NCBI RefSeq assembly: GCF_022513635.1
Contig: NZ_JAKWBL010000004.1
Coordinates: 1,240,001 to 1,304,000 of the forward strand
Direction: 5' to 3'
Origin: Paraniabella ginsengisoli
GTDB lineage: Bacteria; Bacteroidota; Bacteroidia; Chitinophagales; Chitinophagaceae
Length of the DNA: 64,000 nt
Part shown: piece by piece, positions 1 to 8,371 of the stretch
Position numbering within the stretch: position 1 is the stretch's first letter
Layout: each line of letters opens with the position of its first letter
Translations under genes and position numbers: made by a program
The notes under the pieces: generated by a model
The model's input: only the letters and a program-made list of their open reading frames with translations
Databases searched by the model: none
What the model was told of the DNA's origin: nothing

Positions 1-1270
1 TGATCGTGTGTTGCAATACATTAATTCTAACGACCTGGAAAGATTAGCCCCGTTGGGAACTTCTTGCCCCGATCACTTTCTTCGTACCAAGATCAGCCCA
101 TTGGTTTTAAATCTTTCAACTGAAGAAAACCTGGAAGATGTGGCTGCAATTAAAGAGAAGATCGCTCCATTGTTTGATGACTATCGCAACATGTATGAGC
201 AGTATTACAATACCTGTAAACATCCGAACAGCCCAGCCATCCGCGACGCGAATCCGGTAATTATTATTTATCCGGGTGTAGGAATGTTTGCTTTCGCAAA
301 AGATAAGCAAACAGCACGTGTTGCTGCTGAGTTTTATACCAATGCCATTAACGTAATGCGTGGCGCGGAAGCTATTTCTGAATATACGTCTCTCCCAAGG
401 CAGGAAGCTTTCAATATTGAATACTGGTTATTGGAAGAGGCAAAGCTGCAACGCATGCCGAAGCCTAAACCTTTAAGCGGACGTGTGGCGCTGATCACCG
501 GTAGCGGTGGCGGTATTGGTAAAGCTATTGCTAAGAAATTTGCACAGGAAGGTGCATGCGTTATCATCAACGATATCAATGAAGAGCGCATCAATGCTAC
601 AACCGAAGAGTTTCAAAAAGCATTTGGTAAAGATTCTACCGCTTCGGTGGTATTAAATGTAACAGATCCGGTTTCAATTGCTACCGCGATGGAAAGTACA
701 GCGCTTGCATTTGGTGGTGTTGATATTATTATAAACAATGCTGGCATCAGTATATCAAAAAGTATTACGGAACATTCTATTGAAGAGTGGGACAGGCTTT
801 ATGATATTTTGGTTAAGGGCCAGTTTATGGTTTCAAAAGAAGCGGTAAAGATCATGCGCAAGCAAAACATTGGCGGTGATATTATCAATATTGTTTCTAA
901 AAACTCTATTGTAGCCGGGCCTAACAATGCGGGTTATGGTTCTGCAAAAGCAGCGCAGGCGCATCTTTCAAGGTTATTGTCAGCAGAATTAGGGGGAGAT
1001 AAAATACGTGTGAATACGGTAAATCCAGATGCGGTGATTTCTGATTCGAATATCTGGGCTGGCGGCTGGGCCGAAGGTCGTGCCAAAGCTTACGGTATCA
1101 CCGTGGAAGAATTACCGGCTTATTATGCTAAGCGTACATTAATGAACGAAATTATTTTACCTGATGATATAGCTAATGCCTGCTTTGTATTTGTAAGCGG
1201 CTTGCTTAATAAATCAACTGGTAATATATTGAATGTAGATGGTGGAGTGGCGCAGGCTTTTGTGCGATAG
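1..1270 (+). CDS. Bifunctional rhamnulose-1-phosphate aldolase / short-chain dehydrogenase (5' truncated by window)
   Basis: The frame is open to the left edge, so the start lies outside the window. The first ~130 residues are the tail of a class II aldolase-like domain (CPDHFLRTK near residue 20 is typical of this family). From about residue 155 a Rossmann short-chain dehydrogenase begins: TGSGGGIGKAIA nucleotide-binding motif, NNAG, and an active-site YGSAK. The family joins cleavage of rhamnulose-1-phosphate to oxidation of lactaldehyde in the cytoplasm. It is followed by a sugar isomerase and an FGGY kinase, which makes a rhamnose catabolic cluster. Family assignment is confident; the exact dehydrogenase substrate is inferred from the neighbours. 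Confidence 0.88.
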   Translation, partial: DRVLQYINSNDLERLAPLGTSCPDHFLRTKISPLVLNLSTEENLEDVAAIKEKIAPLFDDYRNMYEQYYNTCKHPNSPAIRDANPVIIIYPGVGMFAFAKDKQTARVAAEFYTNAINVMRGAEAISEYTSLPRQEAFNIEYWLLEEAKLQRMPKPKPLSGRVALITGSGGGIGKAIAKKFAQEGACVIINDINEERINATTEEFQKAFGKDSTASVVLNVTDPVSIATAMESTALAFGGVDIIINNAGISISKSITEHSIEEWDRLYDILVKGQFMVSKEAVKIMRKQNIGGDIINIVSKNSIVAGPNNAGYGSAKAAQAHLSRLLSAELGGDKIRVNTVNPDAVISDSNIWAGGWAEGRAKAYGITVEELPAYYAKRTLMNEIILPDDIANACFVFVSGLLNKSTGNILNVDGGVAQAFVR

Positions 1271-1749
1271 AGTTCTATAAGGCCTTCGAGGTTTTAAAAA
1301 CCTGGAAGGTCTTAGTTTAGGTTATTGTGAGTAATGTTTCAACACCTATCAAGAGTTTTATCTCCTGCTCCCCTCTCCGCCGGAGAGGGGCTGGGGAGAG
1401 GCCGAGTCTTCATATAGCAAAGCAACAAGGGTTGGTGATTTTCCAGTCTGCCGACCCGTTTTTTTAATTATTAAGGAAATCGCCTGGAGGCGATAACATA
1501 GTAATTCGAGGCGAAGACGCCTCGAATAGCCAATGCACCTCGCCTTACCAAAGGCTTGGATGTTATATGACGCGTGCGAAGCAGGGGTTGTGAAGCCCCA
1601 AGGGCTTCAATATTAATGGCCGCCAATCAAATTGGCGGATAAAAGATGAGATTTGTATTGAAGCTGAATGGAGCGTCGCAATTTCGATGAGATATATGCT
1701 ACAGCTGGTTCAATAAAAATATTAATAAAATTGTATTAAATTTTGATCT
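1271..1749. repeat. Intergenic region packed with palindromic repeats
   Basis: No gene seen. It holds at least four hairpins: an imperfect GGTTTT/AAAACC palindrome (1280-1313) related to the one after valS; a perfect 10-bp stem CCCCTCTCCG/CGGAGAGGGG (1370-1390), the same family as copies at 7197, 7284 and 30206; a 10-bp stem ATTCGAGGCG/CGCCTCGAAT (1504-1527); and CCGCCAAT/ATTGGCGG (1620-1638). They may act as transcription terminators or be inert repeats. The last bases before 1750 are AT-rich and could hold a promoter, but no clear TAnnTTTG box was found. Confidence 0.7.
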
Positions 1750-3024
1750 ATGATTTTAAATAAAGCGCAGATAGATGCACATAACGAAAAACGCTTAGCG
1801 CAACATAAAAGAGCTTTTGATTTTGTATCTGGCGAATTGCCTGATGCGGAGGCTATTATCAGGAAGCTGGTAGATTTTCAAGTAGCCATTCCTTCATGGG
1901 CTTTGGGAAGCGGAGGTACAAGATTTGGTCGTTTTAGCGGCGGCGGTGAGCCGTCAACGTTAGAAGAAAAAATAGAAGATATTGGTTTGCTGCATCAGCT
2001 GAACCGTAGCAGCGGTGCGGTTTCCTTGCATATTCCATGGGACATTCCAAAAGACGCCCAGGCTATTAAAAACCTTGCTACAGACTTCGATTTGAAGTTT
2101 GATGCTATGAACTCTAACACGTTTCAGGATCAGAAAGATCAAAAGCTGAGTTATAAGTTTGGCTCTATGCAGCATGTTGATAAAGCGGTGCGCCAACAAG
2201 CTATTGATCATAATATCGAAGTGATTAAATACGGCGAGGAGTTAGGTTCTAACTCATTAACGGTTTGGCTATCTGATGGATCCTGCTTTCCGGGGCAGTT
2301 GAATTTTAGAAATGCTTTTAATAACACTTTAGAAAGCTTGCAAGCCGTGTATGCTGCTTTACCAGAAGATTGGAAAGTGTTTGTAGAGTACAAAGCTTTC
2401 GAACCTAATTTCTATTCAACAACGGTTGGCGATTGGGGGCAATCACTTTTATACGCAAGTAAGCTTGGAGATAAAGCTTATACTTTGGTTGACCTGGGCC
2501 ATCATTTGCCCAATGCAAACATTGAGCAAATTGTAGCATTATTGCTGAACGAAAAGAAACTGGGTGGTTTCCATTTTAATGACAGTAAATATGGCGACGA
2601 TGACTTGACAGTTGGCAGCATAAAACCGTATCAATTGTTTTTGATATTTAAAGAACTTGTGGAAGGGATGGATGCACGTGGAATGAATCATGCAACAGAT
2701 TTAGGTTGGATGATCGATGCCAGCCACAATGTAAAAGATCCGCTTGAAGATTTATTGCAAAGTGTGGAAGCCATCATGCTTGCCTATGCCCAGGCTTTAT
2801 TGGTAGATAGCAAAGTACTGAGCGATGCTCAACTTAATAATGACGTGGCAGGCGCACAAGAAATTTTACAAAGCGCTTATCGTACAGATTTGCGTTCCTT
2901 AGTGGCAGAAGCAAGATTAAGATCTGGCGCGGCTTTGCAGCCACTGCAATTGTTCAGGGAAGAAAAAATAAGACAGCAACTGATCGGTAAAAGAGGAACT
3001 AACAGCATAGCAACCGGGTTGTAA
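1750..3024 (+). CDS. rhaI: L-rhamnose isomerase-like TIM-barrel sugar isomerase (RhaI type)
   Basis: The 424-aa product resembles the RhaI type of L-rhamnose isomerase (Pseudomonas stutzeri-like, ~430 aa), a metal-dependent TIM barrel converting L-rhamnose to L-rhamnulose. Visible family features are the N-terminal block VAIPSWALGSGGTRFGRF (residues ~45-62), a SWALG/GGEPST segment, the metal-site region VEYKAFEP (~215), and DLGHHLPNANIEQI and GGFHFNDSKYGDDD (~265-300). It is intact. It sits between the aldolase/dehydrogenase and the kinase, giving the order aldolase-isomerase-kinase. A related sugar isomerase activity cannot be excluded without a structural alignment. Confidence 0.85.
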   Translation: MILNKAQIDAHNEKRLAQHKRAFDFVSGELPDAEAIIRKLVDFQVAIPSWALGSGGTRFGRFSGGGEPSTLEEKIEDIGLLHQLNRSSGAVSLHIPWDIPKDAQAIKNLATDFDLKFDAMNSNTFQDQKDQKLSYKFGSMQHVDKAVRQQAIDHNIEVIKYGEELGSNSLTVWLSDGSCFPGQLNFRNAFNNTLESLQAVYAALPEDWKVFVEYKAFEPNFYSTTVGDWGQSLLYASKLGDKAYTLVDLGHHLPNANIEQIVALLLNEKKLGGFHFNDSKYGDDDLTVGSIKPYQLFLIFKELVEGMDARGMNHATDLGWMIDASHNVKDPLEDLLQSVEAIMLAYAQALLVDSKVLSDAQLNNDVAGAQEILQSAYRTDLRSLVAEARLRSGAALQPLQLFREEKIRQQLIGKRGTNSIATGL

Positions 3025-3035
3025 AATTTAGCTGA

Positions 3036-3138
3036 TCGTCATTGCGAACGAAACGAAGTGGAGTTGAGCAATCTCCTGTAGAGTAACAGATTCCTCCACT
3101 CGTTTTGCTTGAGGCAAAACTTCGGTCGGAACGACGAC
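3036..3138. repeat. Imperfect inverted repeat between isomerase and kinase genes
   Basis: The arm around 3037-3062 (GTCATTGCGAACGAAACGAA) is approximately mirrored by 3095-3137 (CTCCACTCGTTTTGC, then CGGTCGGAACGACG). The pattern resembles GTCATTGCGA-type interspersed repeats common in Bacteroidota genomes. It lies inside the presumed rhamnose operon, so it could reduce read-through into the kinase gene. Confidence 0.5.
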
Positions 3139-3161
3139 AAAATCATAAATCATAAATAGCT

Positions 3162-4472
3162 TTGATTCCTGTAATTGCGATATTCGATATTGGAAAGACC
3201 AATAAAAAATTTTTCCTTTTTAACGAAGATTATAAAATTGTTGAAGAGTTATCCGTGTATTTTGAGGAAATAGAAGATGAGGACGGATTTGCCTGTGAAG
3301 ATATCAGAGCTTTGCGGAGATGGGTTCTTGACACATTGAGTCAGTATATACATAGCAATACTTACGATATAAAAGCGGTTAACTTTTCGGCTTATGGAGC
3401 CAGTTTTGTGCATTTAGATGCTCATGATAACTTGGTGGCACCTTTGTATAATTATTTAAAACCTTATCCTGTTGCTGTAGAAGAAAAATTTTATTCGGCG
3501 TATGGCACTAAGGAAGATATTGCGTTACGCACGGCCTCTCCAGCATTGGGAAACCTTAATTCAGGATTGCAGCTTTATTCATTAAAGTATCATAAGCCGC
3601 GCCTTTTTGAGAGAACGGCTCAATCAGTTCATTTCCCGCAATATTTAAGTTCATTAATTAGTGGACAGAAATATTCGGATATTACCAGTATTGGTTGCCA
3701 TACTGCGTTATGGGATTTTTCAAAAAGCAATTATCACGATTGGGTGATGAAGGAAGACATTGATAAGAAATTACCACCTATTTTTTCTTCAGCAAAATCA
3801 TTGGACATAAACTATAATGGCAAGCAGTTGAAATGTGGCATTGGCTTGCATGATAGCTCGGCAGCTTTCATTCCATATATTCAAAATATAGCAGAGCCGT
3901 TTTTATTAATATCCACAGGAACCTGGTGCATTAGCATGAATGCTTTTAACGATTCACCACTTACCAGAGATGAATTGGAAAAAGATTGTCTTTGCTATAT
4001 GACCTATGAAGGAGGCACTGTAAAATCATCGCGTTTGTTCGCTGGCTATGCTCACGAGCAAATCATTAAAAAGCTGTCACAGCATTTTATCGAGGTTCCT
4101 AATTATTTTGAAAAGATCGCATACGATAAAACTTTGCTGAAAGAAGAACCAGAGTTGAGAGAGTTGACTGATTTTGACGTAACCAATTATCATAGCTACG
4201 AAGAAGCATATACCAATTTTATTAAGCAGGTAATCATTGCGCAAAAACGGTCTACGGATCTGGTATATAATAACGTAAAGATAATTTTTGTAGATGGAGG
4301 TTTTGCAAAAAATGAAACCTATATGCAATTACTGGCTGAAGCGTACCCGAAAGCGGAAGTGTATGCGGCATCGGTGTCTCAAGCCACAGCAATAGGTGCG
4401 GCGATGGCTATTCATAAGGACTGGAATCATCTTGAGCTGCCGGATAATATTATTAGTACAAGGAGATATTAG
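3162..4472 (+). CDS. FGGY-family carbohydrate kinase, probable rhamnulokinase
   Basis: The 436-aa protein has the FGGY kinase layout: an N-terminal phosphate-binding segment IAIFDIGKTNKKFFLF (residues 4-20), a central substrate region, GIGLHDSSAAFIPY (~222-236), LISTGTWCISMN (~248-259), and a C-terminal VDGGFAKNETYMQLLAE adenosine-binding motif (~376). Such kinases phosphorylate ketoses; next to a rhamnose isomerase and a rhamnulose-phosphate aldolase it most likely makes L-rhamnulose-1-phosphate. The start is a TTG, because the frame has a stop at 3153 and no ATG before the first motif. Sequence similarity to fuculokinases leaves the exact sugar open. Confidence 0.8.
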   Translation: MIPVIAIFDIGKTNKKFFLFNEDYKIVEELSVYFEEIEDEDGFACEDIRALRRWVLDTLSQYIHSNTYDIKAVNFSAYGASFVHLDAHDNLVAPLYNYLKPYPVAVEEKFYSAYGTKEDIALRTASPALGNLNSGLQLYSLKYHKPRLFERTAQSVHFPQYLSSLISGQKYSDITSIGCHTALWDFSKSNYHDWVMKEDIDKKLPPIFSSAKSLDINYNGKQLKCGIGLHDSSAAFIPYIQNIAEPFLLISTGTWCISMNAFNDSPLTRDELEKDCLCYMTYEGGTVKSSRLFAGYAHEQIIKKLSQHFIEVPNYFEKIAYDKTLLKEEPELRELTDFDVTNYHSYEEAYTNFIKQVIIAQKRSTDLVYNNVKIIFVDGGFAKNETYMQLLAEAYPKAEVYAASVSQATAIGAAMAIHKDWNHLELPDNIISTRRY

Positions 4473-4535
4473 TCCAGAATGGGTTTGACAAGAATTGGCG
4501 TCAATGAAATTGCCGAAATAAGAAATCAAAAAATA

Positions 4536-4567
4536 TTTGTTAGTATTTCATTCCTGTCTTATCTTGT
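4536..4567 (+). promoter_or_regulatory. Candidate promoter of the thr operon
   Basis: TTTG at 4536-4539 is followed after 20 bases by TATCTTGT (4560-4567), a 6/8 match to the Bacteroidota -7 consensus TAnnTTTG. The spacing fits known -33/-7 promoters. Transcription would start only a few bases before the leader ATG at 4576. Tentative. Confidence 0.4.
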
Positions 4568-4575
4568 GCAGGTTC

Positions 4576-4656
4576 ATGTTTAACAACAGTACACATACAA
4601 ATTCATCCTTCGTTGTAGTTTCCACTACAACCACAACTATTATCACAACCCGTTAA
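4576..4656 (+). CDS. thrL: Threonine/isoleucine-rich leader peptide of the thr operon
   Basis: The ORF is ATG...TAA with 26 codons. Nine residues are threonine; the distal half reads STTTTTIITTR just before the stop, seven Thr and two Ile in eleven codons. It ends 81 bases before the thrA start. This composition and position match the logic of ribosome-mediated attenuation known from the enterobacterial thrLABC leader. It shows no sequence homology to E. coli thrL beyond composition, so the call rests on composition, position and RNA structure. Confidence 0.75.
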   Translation: MFNNSTHTNSSFVVVSTTTTTIITTR

Positions 4657-4701
4657 GGGTTGTAATCTGTCATATCACCACCTTGGGCCTTAGGCCGTTT
4701 T
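4612..4701 (+). promoter_or_regulatory. Candidate transcription attenuator with competing hairpins
   Basis: A perfect 8-bp stem GTTGTAGT/ACTACAAC (4612-4619 with 4624-4631, loop 4620-4623) overlaps the Thr codons. A perfect 7-bp stem ACAACCC/GGGTTGT (4645-4651 with 4657-4663) spans the leader stop codon. The segment GGTTGT (4658-4663) can alternatively pair with ACAACC (4627-4632), so the two folds exclude each other. A short GGCC/GGCC stem followed by GTTTT (4686-4701) is the best terminator candidate, but it is weak. Confidence 0.55.
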
Positions 4702-4737
4702 CACAAACATTTTTGTTCATTATAATATAAATAAACC

Positions 4738-7180
4738 ATGAAGGTTTTGAAATTTGGCGGCACTTCGGTAGCCAATGCAGAGAATGTCAATAAAGTTATC
4801 GCTATTGTTAAAAATGAAGTTGTCAAAGAAAAAACAGTAGTAGTTGTGTCTGCATTAGGAGGTGTAACAGATATGCTTTTGCTGGCTGCAAGTGAGGCGG
4901 CAAGAGGGAATGAGGACTATAAGCAGATCATTTCAGAAATTGAAAAGAGACATTTTGATGTTGTGAAAAGCCTTATTCCTGTGGCGCATCAAAGCCAGTT
5001 GCTAAGCCTTGTCAAAACATCTATAAACGAAATCGAAGATATATGCAATGGCATCTTTTTGCTTAGCGAAATCACACCGCGCACAAAAGATAGGCTGGCA
5101 AGTTATGGCGAGTGGATTTCATCGCAGATCATTTCAGAAAAATTAAGATTTGAAGGTGTGGATGCGCAATGGAAAGATGCCCGTGAATTAATTAAAACAA
5201 ATAGCAACTATACGCAGGCCCAGGTTGATTTCGATTTAACAAAAGCCAATATCATCAATTACTTTGATGCTGCTCCGCAACAACTTTTTTAATTCCCGGT
5301 TTTATTGCAAGCAGCCAAGAAGGCGTTACTACAACCATTGGGCGTGGTGGCTCTGATTATACGGCCGCCATTATTGCTGCAGCAATCAATGCATCGGCCT
5401 TGGAGATATGGACTGATGTTAGCGGCATGATGACTGCTGATCCACGTCTGACAGCGAACGCTAAAGTGATTGAAAAAATTTCTTATGGTGAAGCCATGGA
5501 GCTTTCACATTTTGGTGCTAAAGTGATTTATCCGCCTACACTTCAGCCCGTAATGAACAGAAATATTCCTGTCTGGATTAAAAATACTTTCGCGCCTAGT
5601 GATGAAGGAACACTGGTTGTTAATAATGAACAATCAGAAGGAAATGGCAATATTATACGTGGTATTTCAAGTATCAATAATTTAGCACTGTTAAGTTTAG
5701 AAGGCAGCGGAATGGTAGGTATTCCGGGTTTTTCAAAAAGATTGTTTGAAGCATTAAGCAATGAACAAATCAATGTTATACTCATTACACAAAGCTCTTC
5801 AGAGCATTCCATTTGTGTAGCAGTAGATGAGGCCAAAGCTGAAGATGCGAAACATGCAATTGACGCGGCTTTTGCGGGAGAGTTAGCGCTTCAGAAAGTT
5901 GAGCCGCTTAAAGTAGAAACTGGTCTTTCAATTGTCGCGTTAGTTGGTGAGCAAATGAAAAGTCATCCAGGTGTGAGCGGGCGCATGTTTAGTGCATTGG
6001 GCAGAAACGGAATTAATGTTCGTGCGATTGCGCAGGGTTCTTCGGAAAAAATATCAGCGCAGTCATTTCAACAGACGATGTTCGCAAGGCTATTAACGTA
6101 TTGCATGAAGACTTTTTGAAACTACTTTTAAACAGGTACACTTATTTATAACCGGTGTTGGTAATGTGGGAGCCAAATTATTGCAGCAAATTGAAAAACA
6201 GGTTGCGTCTTTACAACATCATCATAAAATAAAAATAAATGTAGTTGGAATTAGCAATAGCCGCAATATGCTTTTTAATGAAAAAGGCATCGAGTTGCAA
6301 AATTGGAAGCAATTATTAGAAAATGGTGAAAAAGCTTCTTTATCATTATTTGTTGATAATGTGGTTGAGAAAAATATGCGTAATTCAATCTTTGTAGATA
6401 TTACAGCAAATGCAGATGTAGCTTCGGTTTACGAAAGATTGTTGCAAAAAAGTATATCAGTTGTGGCTTGCAACAAAATCGCGGCTTCATCAGATTATGA
6501 GCATTACAAACTGCTTAAAAACCTGGCGCGTGAGTTCAATTGCAAGTTTTTGTTCGAAACCAATGTAGGTGCAGGCTTGCCGGTAATCGGTACTTTAAAT
6601 GATTTAGTGCATAGCGGCGACGAAGTAAAAAAATAGAAGCAGTATTAAGCGGGACACTCAACTTTGTATTTAATAATTATGATGGTATCAGGCCTTTTTC
6701 TGATGTTGTTCGGCAGGCTCAGGAGGAAGGTTATACCGAACCCGATCCGCGTTTGGATTTAAGCGGAACAGACGTAATGAGAAAGATATTGATTCTGGCA
6801 AGAGAAGCAGGCTACGAAATGCAGATGGGTGATATAACCAATAATACATTTTTACCAGATGAATGTATGCAAGGTAGTGTTGAAGAATTTTATCAGTGCA
6901 TGGTTCGTCATGAAGCACATTTTAAAAAATTGCTGGACGAAGCAAACGCAAAAAATGCAAATTGAAATTTGTAGCTACATTTAACGAAGGGAAAGCATCA
7001 GTGGGATTACAGCACATTAATCCTGAAAATGATCTATACCATTTATACGGTAAGGACAATGTGGTTTTGTTTTATACTTTGCGCTATCCAGAACAGCCTT
7101 TGGTTGTTAAAGGAGCTGGTGCAGGAGCGGATGTAACAGCAAGCGGAGTATTTGCAGATATTGTAAGAGCGGCAATATAA
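4738..7180 (+). CDS. thrA: Bifunctional aspartate kinase / homoserine dehydrogenase (five frame breaks)
   Basis: The gene catalyses the first and third steps of the threonine branch. Aspartokinase: KFGGTSVANAENV at residues 4-16, TPRTKDRLASYGE (~118) and GRGGSDYTAA (~204), followed by two ACT-like regulatory modules. Homoserine dehydrogenase: FITGVGNVGAKLL near 6150, NKIAASSDY (~6475), and the GTLNF and DPRLDLSGTD blocks (~6650-6760). The frame is broken at about 5290 (T6 instead of T7), 6052 (A6/A7), 6115 (T5/T6), 6630 (A7/A8) and 6963 (A3/A4). Each is a one-base homopolymer loss that restores a continuous ~815-aa protein, so assembly error is more likely than decay. The gene follows the leader peptide and precedes thrB and thrC. 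Confidence 0.88.
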
Positions 7181-7196
7181 TGCCAAGCCCACCCAA

Positions 7197-7213
7197 CCCT
7201 CCCAAAGGGAGGG
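7197..7213. repeat. CCCTCCC/GGGAGGG palindrome
   Basis: A perfect 7-bp stem with an AAA loop lies just after the thrA stop codon. It is a short version of the pyrimidine/purine palindrome family also present at 1370, 7284 and 30206. It could also form a hairpin that modulates thrA-thrB transcription. Confidence 0.6.
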
Positions 7214-7241
7214 CTTTTGGAAACCCTAAAGAACAAATTGT

Positions 7242-8239
7242 ATGAATCAAGAAAATAAACCCAATAATTTAAACGACCCAACTCCCCTTCCCTTTGGGAA
7301 GGGGTTGGGGATGGGCTCGTACGTCTCAAATCTCCCGGAACGGTAGCCAACCTGGTTTGTGGCTTTGACATACTGGGGCTTGCTTTGAAAGAGCCTTACG
7401 ACATCATGGAGTTTGAGTTGATTGATGAACCTGGTGTTGTAATTCAAAACAGAGATCAGTTCAATCTTCCAACCGATCCGGAAAAGAACGTAGCTGGTGT
7501 AGTATTATTGGCTGCTTTGGAAAAAGCAGGAATCAATAAGGGAATTAAAGTTACTATTGAAAAGCGCATCAAACCCGGCAGTGGACTGGGTTCCAGCGCA
7601 GCAAGTGCGGCGGGTGCAGCGGTTGGTGCGAATAAATTATTAGGCAATATTTTTTCTACCGAAGATTTAGTGCAACTAGCAATGATTGGTGAAAAGTTGG
7701 CAACAGGTGTGAAGCATGCTGACAATATTACACCCTGCATACTTGGTGGCATTACATTAATTCGTTCTATACATCCGCTGGATATTGTACCTCTTGCAAG
7801 CCCTGATCTGTTTGTAACAGTTGTGCATCCGCAAATTGAAGTGCGTACAGCAGATGCGCGGCAAATATTACGCAAGCAGGTTTATTTAAAAGACGCTATT
7901 AAACAATGGGGTAATATCGCCGGACTGGTTGCAGGCTTTATGAATAACGATCGCGGGTTGATAAGTCGCTCGCTGGAAGATGTAATTATAGAGCCGGTGC
8001 GTAGCATTTTAATTCCTGCTTTTGATGAAGTAAAACTTCGTTGTAAAGAAGCTGGTGCAATGGGTGGCGGTATTTCAGGTTCCGGTCCATCTATATTTAT
8101 GTTGAGTGAAAACGAAGATACAGCAAGGACTGTAGGTGATATTATGAAAAACATTTATGATGAAATTGGAATAGAAAATTATGTTTACGTAACTACGATT
8201 AATAAAAATGGGGTGGAAGAAACGGCGAGTAGGGAATAG
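7242..8239 (+). CDS. thrB: Homoserine kinase (GHMP family) with a repeat-derived N-terminus
   Basis: It phosphorylates L-homoserine in threonine synthesis. The conserved N-terminus PGTVANLVCGFDILGLAL is encoded from 7334, and the GHMP ATP loop PGSGLGSSAASAAGAA lies at ~7575. C-terminal GGGISGSGPSIF is present. The longest intact reading frame begins only at a TTG (7385), which would delete the first motif. Upstream, the kinase frame has no start before a stop at 7265, but an ATG at 7242 (or 7311) opens a frame that joins it if one A is restored in the AAA at 7328-7330. That reading runs through the palindromic repeat at 7284-7304, adding the residues NDPTPLPFGKGLGMG. The true start is therefore uncertain. 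Confidence 0.82.
7284..7304. repeat. CCCCTTCCC/GGGAAGGGG palindrome at the thrB 5' end
   Basis: A perfect 9-bp stem with a TTT loop sits 15 to 35 bases before the first conserved codons of thrB. It is the same repeat type as at 1370, 7197 and 30206. If translation starts at 7242, this repeat is part of the kinase coding sequence. Confidence 0.65.
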
Positions 8240-8304
8240 TGAGTAGCAAGTAGGTAACGGAAGGTAGGTCAACGCCTACTCATCACTCACTACTCCCTAC
8301 TCGC
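8225..8304. repeat. 30-bp imperfect inverted repeat between thrB and thrC
   Basis: The left arm at 8225-8254 (GCGAGTAGGGAATAGTGAG...) mirrors 8275-8304 (...CTCACTACTCCCTACTCGC) with few mismatches. It starts inside the last thrB codons and spans most of the gap to thrC. It belongs to a degenerate GTGAGTA/GTGAATG-rich repeat class also seen near 26930 and 44845. A long hairpin here could lower read-through to thrC or stabilise thrAB mRNA. Confidence 0.6.
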
Positions 8305-8371
8305 TAACCATTCAACCATCTTAAACAAACTTCAACCACATCCAACCACATTAAACCTTCCCCACCATCTA

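Noticed and set aside
8240..8371. CRISPR-like direct repeats between thrB and thrC
   Set aside because: The repeats are inverted arms of one hairpin with no regular spacers.
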